DNA of 12,084 nucleotides, from contig PBPD01000112.1 in NCBI GenBank assembly GCA_002725445.1, positions 1 through 12,084 on the forward strand, given 5' to 3'. A model generated the notes under the pieces. It did not search any database. It saw nothing but the letters and a program-made list of their open reading frames with translations, and was not told the DNA's origin. The stretch is from Rickettsiales bacterium (GTDB lineage: Bacteria > Pseudomonadota > Alphaproteobacteria > Rickettsiales > UBA3002). A program made the translations under genes and the position numbers. This document shows positions 7,859 through 12,084 of this stretch, piece by piece (the first letter of the stretch is position 1; each line of letters begins with the position of its first letter).

Positions 7859-9103
7859 TTAGTGCGCTGCCCACTCGATTTTGCTGATATCTATACCCTC
7901 TTGCGCCATTTCCCACAAGGGCGACATGGCACGAAGTTTGTCGATGCTACCGCGTACAATCTCGATGGCGCGGTCAACTTCTTCTTCGGTGGTGAAACGT
8001 CCGATACCAAAACGGATTGAAGTGTGTGCCAAATCCTCGCCCACACCAATACCGCGCAACACATAGGACGGCTCTAACGACGCTGAAGTACAGGCTGAAC
8101 CCGACGACACCGCCAGATCTTTAATCGACATGATCATCGACTCACCTTCAATATAGGCAAAGCTGAGATTGATGCAGCCCGGCCAGCGCTGCTCACGGTC
8201 ACCGTTCAGATACACATCTTTGACGTTATCCACCACTTCGCTCATGAATTTTTCGCTCAAATAACGAATGCGTGCCGCTTCGTCCTGCATTTCGGCTTTG
8301 GCAATGCGTGCCGCTTCACCCAGACCAACCGCCAACGGGGTTGGCACGGTGCCCGAACGCATGCCGCGCTCTTGGCCGCCACCATTGATTAGCGGCATCA
8401 AACGCACACGTGGACGACGACGCACATACAACGCGCCAATGCCTTTTGGTGCATAAATCTTGTGACCGGAAATGCTCATCAGGTCGATATTCATTTCGTT
8501 CACATCCAGCGGGATTTTACCAAATGCCTGCGCCGCATCGGTATGGAAGAACACACCGCGCTCGCGGCAAATCGCACCAATTTCTTTCAGCGGCTGAATC
8601 ACACCAATTTCATTATTCACCGCCATAACCGACACAATCGATGTTTTATCGGTAATCGCCGCTTTCAGCTCTTCCAGATCAATCAGGCCGTTTTCTTTCA
8701 CAGGCAGATAGGTCACGTCGAATCCGTCCTGCTCCAGATGGCGACAGGAATCCAGCACGCATTTATGCTCGGTCGACACGGTAATGATGTGGTTCTTTTT
8801 ATCTTTATAGAAACGCGCGACACCTTTAATCGCAATATTATTCGACTCGGTCGCGCCAGAGGTGAAGACCAGCTCTTTCGTGCTCGCACCGATCAGGTCT
8901 GCCACATGCTCACGCGCCACTTCCACCGCTTCTTCCGACTCCCAGCCATAGGCATGGCTGCGCGAATGCGGGTTGCCAAATTTCTCGGTGAAGTAAGGCA
9001 TCATCTTATCAACCACACGCGGATCGGTCGGCGTGGTGGACTGATAATCCATGAATATCGGGTAGTGAATTGCGTTTTCCGCTTTTTTGGCAGCAGCAGT
9101 CAT
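7859..9103 (-). CDS. iscS: cysteine desulfurase IscS
   Basis: A 414-residue PLP enzyme that converts cysteine to alanine and carries the sulfur as a persulfide for IscU. In the chosen frame the PLP lysine is K215 (SISGHKIYAPKG) and the sulfur-carrying cysteine is C338 (SSGSACTSASLEPSYVL), which makes it class I, not SufS-like. The ending PLWEMAQEGIDISKIEWAAH closely resembles remembered Rickettsia and mitochondrial IscS/NFS1. The frame stays open upstream to a TTG at 9133, but the ATG at 9103 is preferred. GAGGA lies at 9113-9117, nine bases before it, and the homology region begins ~17 residues later. The TTG lacks a ribosome site and lies inside a predicted operator, upstream of the internal promoter's start point. 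iscU follows after 30 bases. Confidence 0.96.
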   Translation of the reverse strand: MTAAAKKAENAIHYPIFMDYQSTTPTDPRVVDKMMPYFTEKFGNPHSRSHAYGWESEEAVEVAREHVADLIGASTKELVFTSGATESNNIAIKGVARFYKDKKNHIITVSTEHKCVLDSCRHLEQDGFDVTYLPVKENGLIDLEELKAAITDKTSIVSVMAVNNEIGVIQPLKEIGAICRERGVFFHTDAAQAFGKIPLDVNEMNIDLMSISGHKIYAPKGIGALYVRRRPRVRLMPLINGGGQERGMRSGTVPTPLAVGLGEAARIAKAEMQDEAARIRYLSEKFMSEVVDNVKDVYLNGDREQRWPGCINLSFAYIEGESMIMSIKDLAVSSGSACTSASLEPSYVLRGIGVGEDLAHTSIRFGIGRFTTEEEVDRAIEIVRGSIDKLRAMSPLWEMAQEGIDISKIEWAAH

Positions 9104-9132
9104 GTGTATTATTCCTCGTTTCGTGTGCAGCA

Positions 9133-9157
9133 ATAACCTAGTAATTTACTCGGATAT
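9133..9157 (-). promoter_or_regulatory. IscR type-1-like operator in the nifS-iscS gap
   Basis: Read on the minus strand, the arms ATATCCGAGTAA and TTACTAGGTTAT flank a single central A. They pair at 10 of 12 positions, and the inner five are perfect (AGTAA/TTACT). Length (25 bp) and layout fit the E. coli IscR type-1 consensus (ATASYYGACTR, an A/T core, then the mirror half ending RRSTAT) at about 20 of 25 positions by eye. It covers the -10 of the internal promoter, so a repressor there would block RNA polymerase. iscR lies two genes upstream. The consensus is recalled, and IscR sites in Alphaproteobacteria may differ. Confidence 0.6.
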
Positions 9158-9163
9158 TGTCAA
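9135..9163 (-). promoter_or_regulatory. internal promoter for iscS and downstream isc genes
   Basis: A perfect -35 TTGACA (9163-9158) is followed by a 17-base spacer and TAGGTT (9140-9135) as the -10. The predicted transcript would start near 9128 and give a leader of about 25 bases to the iscS ATG at 9103. This is the largest gap inside the operon (76 bases). The -10 is a weak match to TATAAT, which fits a regulated promoter. Confidence 0.6.
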
Positions 9164-9179
9164 TAGTAGATAGATAGGT

Positions 9180-10301
9180 CTAAGCCGCCTTTTTTGCAAG
9201 GCGGGTATAGGTCTTTTTCCAGGCACTTACAAACGCCGCCAGATCCGATTGCTGGGTTTGCCACCCCGCACTGATACGTATAGCGTTTGCGGCGATTTCT
9301 TCGTCCGCGCCCATAGCCAGCAACACAGGCGATGTAGCCATGCGGCCAGAACTGCAGGCCGAGCCTGCAGACAATGCGAATCCTTCCAGATCAAAGCTCA
9401 TAAGCTGCGTTTCGCTGCTGACATTTGGCATTGTGATGCAGCACGTATTAGGCAGGCGCGCCACCTGATCCCCAAACACGGTTGCCTCTGGCGCAAAGCG
9501 GGTAATTTCCGCTTCCATATCGGCCATCCAGTTTTCGACATCTCTCATGTGGCTGCGGTCTCTCACCAATTCCAACATACGCGCAAAGCCGAGTATGGCA
9601 GGCACGTTTTCGGTGCCAGCGCGACGCCCCAACTCCTGCCCGCCGCCTGTGATGAATGGCTTGATGCTCAGATCATTGCGCACAACCAACGCGCCAACGC
9701 CAATCGGGCCACCGCATTTATGGCCACAGATGGTCAGCATATCTACGCCCATCACGCCCATATCCACGTCTATTTTGCCCACAGCCTGCACCGCATCGCT
9801 ATGCACTAGCGCATCATATTGTTTGGCAATACGCGAAATCTCGTTAATAGGCTGAATCACGCCTGTTTCGTTGTTGGCCAGCATGACCGAGACAAGCGCA
9901 GGACGCCCCAGCGCCTTCAATTTGGCTTCCATCACATCCAATTGCACCATACCTTGCGCATCGACTGGCAGAATGTCACCACCAAGGCGCTGCGCAGTGG
10001 TCAGTACAGAGGGATGCTCGGTTGCCGCCACCAAAATCGGACGATCAGCAAAGGCACGCAATACGTGATTGTTCGCTTCCGATCCAGAGCTGGTGAAAAT
10101 CACCTCATTTGCCCAGGCGCTCACAAAATCCGCCACCACACTGCGCGCATCTTCCACCTGCTGGCGCGCTTTACGCCCCAACGCATGCACCGACGACGCA
10201 TTGGTTGGGTGTTGCATGGCAAGCTGCATCGCCTCTACCACCTCAGGCCGCACGGGCGAAGTTGCATTATAATCGAGATAAATAACTCCCATATCGCGCA
10301 T
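9180..10301 (-). CDS. second cysteine desulfurase, NifS/IscS class I
   Basis: A 373-residue PLP-dependent aminotransferase-fold enzyme, homologous to but clearly diverged from the neighbouring IscS. Visible features in this frame: YLDYNATSPVRPEV near the N-terminus, TEHPSV with H96, ANNETGVIQPI, the PLP lysine K195 in ICGHKCGG, and the persulfide cysteine C316 in SAGSACSSG. The SAC-SSG loop places it in class I (NifS/IscS), not class II (SufS/CsdA). The ATG at 10301 is chosen because AAGGA (10311-10307) lies five bases before it; an in-frame ATG at 10307 would touch that site. It starts 15 bases after the iscR stop. Rickettsia, as recalled, also has a separate desulfurase gene just before iscS. 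Its partner could be IscU, tRNA thiolation or another sulfur acceptor; the sequence does not decide. No ribosome site problem or frameshift was seen. Confidence 0.9.
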   Translation of the reverse strand: MRDMGVIYLDYNATSPVRPEVVEAMQLAMQHPTNASSVHALGRKARQQVEDARSVVADFVSAWANEVIFTSSGSEANNHVLRAFADRPILVAATEHPSVLTTAQRLGGDILPVDAQGMVQLDVMEAKLKALGRPALVSVMLANNETGVIQPINEISRIAKQYDALVHSDAVQAVGKIDVDMGVMGVDMLTICGHKCGGPIGVGALVVRNDLSIKPFITGGGQELGRRAGTENVPAILGFARMLELVRDRSHMRDVENWMADMEAEITRFAPEATVFGDQVARLPNTCCITMPNVSSETQLMSFDLEGFALSAGSACSSGRMATSPVLLAMGADEEIAANAIRISAGWQTQQSDLAAFVSAWKKTYTRLAKKAA

Positions 10302-10316
10302 GATCATCCTTGCTGA

Positions 10317-10778
10317 TTAGTTAGCCGCGGCTTGCTTTTGTACTGGTGCGGGGAATATGTCAACCTCGCGATTACACACATCCGCCAGCGTAATGTTATA
10401 CAGATACATAAATATATGGTTGCCCAAGCCTTCCCACAGATCATGCGTCAGGCAGCGGGTTTTGGGTGCCATGCAGCCCGCAGGGTCGTCACTGCCGCTA
10501 CAACGCGTCATTTTAATCGACTCATCTGCCGCCTGCATAATATCGGAAATGCGTGTGTTGCCCGCCCCTTGCGCCAAACGGTAGCCGCCACCCGGCCCGC
10601 GCACGGCCTGCACCAGCCCTGCTTTTTTGAGGCGTGCGAAAATTTGCTCCAGATAGGCTTGCGGAATCTCCTGACGCTCGGCAATAGCCGCCAACGACAC
10701 AGGCTTGGCATCTTCCTGCGACGCAGCCAGATCCACCATCGCCATCACGGCATAGCGCCCTTTAGTGCTGAGAATCAT
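10317..10778 (-). CDS. iscR: Rrf2-family Fe-S cluster sensing regulator IscR
   Basis: A 153-residue winged-helix regulator. The N-terminus MILSTKGRYAVMAMVDLA and the recognition region (AIAERQEIPQAYLEQIFARLKKAGLV, then the wing VRGPGGGYRLA at 59-69) match E. coli IscR closely. The cluster ligands are present: C93, C102, C109 and H112 (CLTH), although the spacing C-X8-C-X6-C is wider than C-X5-C-X5-C in E. coli. E44 corresponds to E. coli E43, the residue that reads type-1 DNA sites. The start at 10778 is set by the family N-terminus and by a strong GGAGG (10789-10785) six bases upstream; the longer open frame to 10856 is only the overlap with cysE. With a cluster bound it should repress the isc promoters, and candidate sites lie at 9133-9157 and 11555-11579. 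It is not RirA or NsrR by these motifs, though that remains an inference. Confidence 0.93.
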   Translation of the reverse strand: MILSTKGRYAVMAMVDLAASQEDAKPVSLAAIAERQEIPQAYLEQIFARLKKAGLVQAVRGPGGGYRLAQGAGNTRISDIMQAADESIKMTRCSGSDDPAGCMAPKTRCLTHDLWEGLGNHIFMYLYNITLADVCNREVDIFPAPVQKQAAAN

Positions 10779-11487
10779 TATTTCCCTCCCATTTGCTTGC
10801 AGATTGCGCCGCATCTTCGGCAATACCTGCCTGTCCTGCTTCCAGCTCCTGCACACGCTGGCGCAGCCGGTTCATCTCATTCATCATATCATCCATCAGC
10901 AGTTTGATGGGATCCGCCTCGGCATCGCGTGGCGTTCCGTAAGCATCGAAACGCTCATCCTGCTGGGTTTCCTGCATCTCTTTAACGGTGCGTGCGGGCA
11001 CACCCACCACCGATGCATGCGCTGCCACGTCTTTTACCACCACTGCATTCGAGCCGACGCGCGCGCCCTCGCCAATATGCACTGGCCCCAGCACTTGCGC
11101 ACCTGCGCCAATAATCACATCATTTGCCACTTGCGGGTGTCGCACCCCTTCACTCCATGATGTGCCACCCAACGTCACATCATGATAGAGCGTTACGTTG
11201 TCGCCAATGGTGGCAGTCTCGCCAATCACCACGCCCATACCGTGATCGATAAAGAAATTTTTACCGATTTTTGCGGCAGGGTGAATCTCGATACCGGTAA
11301 GTAAGCGCCCCATATGTGAGATAAAGCGTCCCAGCAATTTAACATCGCGCTGCCACAGCCAGTGCGCTACGCGGTAAAACATCACCGCATGAAAACCCGG
11401 ATAGCATAGCATGACCTCTAGCCGCGAACGCGCGGCCGGGTCGCGGTCGAACACCGTATCTATCTCTGCAAACAAAGTTTTAAGCAT
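10762..11487 (-). CDS. cysE: serine O-acetyltransferase
   Basis: A 241-residue hexapeptide-repeat acetyltransferase that makes O-acetylserine from serine and acetyl-CoA, the first committed step of cysteine synthesis. The short helical N-terminus (about 1-60: CYPGFHAVMFYRVAHWLW) is that of the EpsC-like short CysE group. The left-handed beta-helix follows: GIEIHPAAKIGKNFFIDHG (65-83, catalytic H82), GETATIGDNVTLYHDVTLGG (89-108) and RHPQVANDVIIGAGAQVLGP (116-135), ending in GVPAR (162-166). A ~70-residue polar tail with a probable coiled coil (DPIKLLMDDMMNEMNRLRQRVQELEAG, about 192-218) follows. This tail includes the place where CysE often carries the extension that binds CysK. The gene overlaps iscR by 17 bases and is first in the operon, behind a strong promoter. 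The ATG at 11487 has no clear ribosome site. Confidence 0.94.
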   Translation of the reverse strand: MLKTLFAEIDTVFDRDPAARSRLEVMLCYPGFHAVMFYRVAHWLWQRDVKLLGRFISHMGRLLTGIEIHPAAKIGKNFFIDHGMGVVIGETATIGDNVTLYHDVTLGGTSWSEGVRHPQVANDVIIGAGAQVLGPVHIGEGARVGSNAVVVKDVAAHASVVGVPARTVKEMQETQQDERFDAYGTPRDAEADPIKLLMDDMMNEMNRLRQRVQELEAGQAGIAEDAAQSASKWEGNNDSQH

Positions 11488-11526
11488 TGTAAAAATCGTT
11501 GCTATGCGTTAAACCACCAACCGAAA

Positions 11527-11542
11527 GCCTCGGAAATGAGGC
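11527..11542 (-). repeat. small inverted repeat at the predicted 5' end of the cysE transcript
   Basis: GCCTC and GAGGC pair perfectly across a six-base loop. The predicted start point of the cysE promoter is near 11540, so this could form a five-base-pair hairpin at the very 5' end of the operon transcript, where it might protect the RNA. No T tract follows, so it is not a terminator. Confidence 0.35.
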
Positions 11543-11546
11543 AAAG

Positions 11547-11575
11547 AGTATAATAAAACCAAGCTATATGGTCAA
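11547..11575 (-). promoter_or_regulatory. main sigma70-like promoter of the cysE-iscR-isc operon
   Basis: TTGACC (11575-11570), a 17-base spacer and TATACT (11552-11547) make a near-consensus housekeeping promoter reading into cysE. The leader would be about 53 bases. It is the best promoter seen on the minus strand and lies just upstream of the first gene. Confidence 0.72.
11549..11554 (+). promoter_or_regulatory. possible -10 for the divergent hydrolase gene
   Basis: A perfect TATAAT on the plus strand overlaps the TATACT of the cysE promoter on the other strand. No recognisable -35 lies 16-18 bases upstream, so promoter activity towards the hydrolase is uncertain. The gene starts 45 bases downstream. 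Confidence 0.35.
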
Positions 11576-11579
11576 CTAT
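11555..11579 (-). promoter_or_regulatory. IscR type-1-like site overlapping the operon promoter -35
   Basis: On the minus strand the left half ATAGTTGAC matches the recalled E. coli type-1 IscR half-site at every position. The right half (AGCTTGGTTTT) matches only partly, for about 18 of 25 positions overall. The site contains the -35 hexamer. It shares TTGAC-(A/C)-ATAT with the upstream edge of the internal promoter at 9163-9154. Together with the iscR gene this suggests autoregulation. Confidence 0.45.
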
Positions 11580-11599
11580 TTCACCGAGGTATGTGATTT

Positions 11600-12084
11600 A
11601 TGCCTGAAATTATTTTCACCGGCCCTGAGGGGCGCCTAGAAGGCCGCTACCACCACAACGAAGATAAAAGCTCGCCTGTAGCCGTTGTTCTGCACCCGCA
11701 TCCGCTGTATGGCGGCACCATGAACAACAAGATTGTTTATCGCCTATATCAATGTTTTGCGCAGAATGGCTTTTCTGTGCTGCGCTTCAATTTCCGCGGC
11801 GTTGGCCGCAGTCTGGGCAAGTTCGATGACGGGCTGGGCGAGTTGAGCGATGCAGCTACGGCTCTGGATTGGGTACAACAACAAAACCCAGATGCGTCGA
11901 GCTGCTGGATCTCTGGCTTCTCCTTTGGTTCGTGGATTGCGCTGCAATTGCTGATGCGCCGCCCTGAGATTGAAGGGTTCGTGACCGTATCACCTCCGGC
12001 TAATATGTATGACTTTGGCTTCTTATCGCCATGCCCCGCACATGGGCTGGTGCTGCAAGGTGACCGCGACGACATCGTGAATGA
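11600..12084 (+). CDS. alpha/beta hydrolase, 5' part (3' end outside window)
   Basis: The first 161 residues of a cytosolic alpha/beta hydrolase; the frame is open to the window end. Visible motifs: HPHPLYGGTMNNK (32-44) at the oxyanion side, RFNFRGVGRS (62-71), and the nucleophile elbow GFSFGS with S108 (106-111). A strand with LQGDRDDIV (152-160) probably carries the acid residue. The catalytic histidine would lie beyond the window. This set is typical of the COG2945-like group of small hydrolases widespread in Alphaproteobacteria; the substrate is unknown. The start at 11600 is supported by GAGGT at 11586-11590, nine bases upstream, and by protein similarity from the first residues. It is divergent from cysE, and the 112-base gap holds both promoters. 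Confidence 0.85.
   Translation, partial: MPEIIFTGPEGRLEGRYHHNEDKSSPVAVVLHPHPLYGGTMNNKIVYRLYQCFAQNGFSVLRFNFRGVGRSLGKFDDGLGELSDAATALDWVQQQNPDASSCWISGFSFGSWIALQLLMRRPEIEGFVTVSPPANMYDFGFLSPCPAHGLVLQGDRDDIVN

Larger units (their letters stand above)
2631..11487 (-). other. isc operon: cysE-iscR-nifS-like-iscS-iscU-iscA-hscB-hscA-fdx-pepF
   Basis: Ten genes read in the same direction. Successive junctions are a 17-base overlap, then gaps of 15, 76, 30, 11 and 3, a 4-base overlap, a 1-base overlap, and a gap of 2. The order iscS-iscU-iscA-hscB-hscA-fdx is the canonical ISC order. The additions are cysE before iscR, a second desulfurase between iscR and iscS, and pepF at the end; iscX is absent. One promoter precedes cysE and a second lies before iscS. 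No terminator was recognised after pepF. Confidence 0.85.

Noticed and set aside
9104..9133. Longer iscS starting at TTG 9133 (424 residues)
   Set aside because: No ribosome site precedes the TTG and it lies inside the dyad and upstream of the predicted transcript start; the ATG at 9103 has GAGGA nine bases before it.
8462..9136. 224-residue plus-strand open frame opposite iscS
   Set aside because: It is antisense to a well-conserved gene, His/Arg/Phe-rich, without a ribosome site; a shadow frame.
9164..9179. Short CTAT tandem repeat after the nifS-like stop codon
   Set aside because: Only about three units; too short to count as a repeat feature and probably chance.
9180..10301. Reading the second desulfurase as SufS/CsdA or selenocysteine lyase
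   Set aside because: The catalytic loop is SAGSACSSG, the class I pattern, not the R-x-G-H-H-C pattern of class II enzymes, and no suf genes are nearby.
10779..10856. N-terminally longer IscR (179 residues)
   Set aside because: The extra 26 residues are cysE coding sequence in another frame, have no homology to IscR, and the GGAGG site serves the ATG at 10778.

Overview
The window reads as a gene-dense stretch of an alphaproteobacterial chromosome. It carries a complete, mitochondrial/Rickettsia-style ISC iron-sulfur cluster assembly operon on the minus strand. Two things point to Alphaproteobacteria. The IscS is very close in recalled sequence to Rickettsia IscS, including the C-terminal PLWEMAQEGIDI segment. 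A second cysteine desulfurase also sits directly upstream of iscS, as I recall for Rickettsiales. The placement comes from remembered families, not a search; a free-living relative such as a Micavibrio-like or other deep alphaproteobacterium fits equally well. No rRNA, tRNA, CRISPR array or insertion sequence was seen.

Left part (plus strand, 1-2615): the 3' end of an SLC13-type permease with an RCK_C domain runs in from outside the window. Nine bases later comes a Tat-exported TRAP-type solute-binding protein resembling the 2-oxoacid binder TakP, with no TRAP membrane subunits next to it. A 199-residue protein of unknown function follows and ends 15 bases from the converging pepF.

Central and right part (minus strand, 11487 down to 2631): cysE - iscR - nifS-like - iscS - iscU - iscA - hscB - hscA - fdx - pepF. 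Gaps are -17 to about 30 bases everywhere except in front of iscS, so this is very probably one operon with an internal promoter. CysE makes O-acetylserine for cysteine synthesis. The two desulfurases take sulfur from cysteine. IscU is the scaffold, IscA a carrier, Fdx the electron donor, and HscB/HscA the chaperone pair that releases the cluster from IscU. IscR, with all cluster ligands present, is the Fe-S sensing repressor. PepF, an M3 zinc oligopeptidase, is appended to the end where E. coli has iscX.

Regulation can be read directly. A strong sigma70-like promoter (TTGACC, 17 bases, TATACT) precedes cysE, and its -35 region overlaps an imperfect match to the E. coli type-1 IscR site. The only sizeable internal gap, nifS to iscS, holds a second promoter. 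Its -10 lies inside a 25-bp near-perfect dyad that also resembles a type-1 IscR site. This suggests IscR feedback at two points: the cysteine-supply/regulator head and the assembly machinery itself.

Right edge (plus strand, 11600 onward): a divergent alpha/beta hydrolase is cut off by the window end. No clearly undescribed system was found. The most interesting points are the two-site IscR regulation, the cysE-iscR fusion of cysteine supply with cluster sensing, the tandem desulfurases and the attached pepF.
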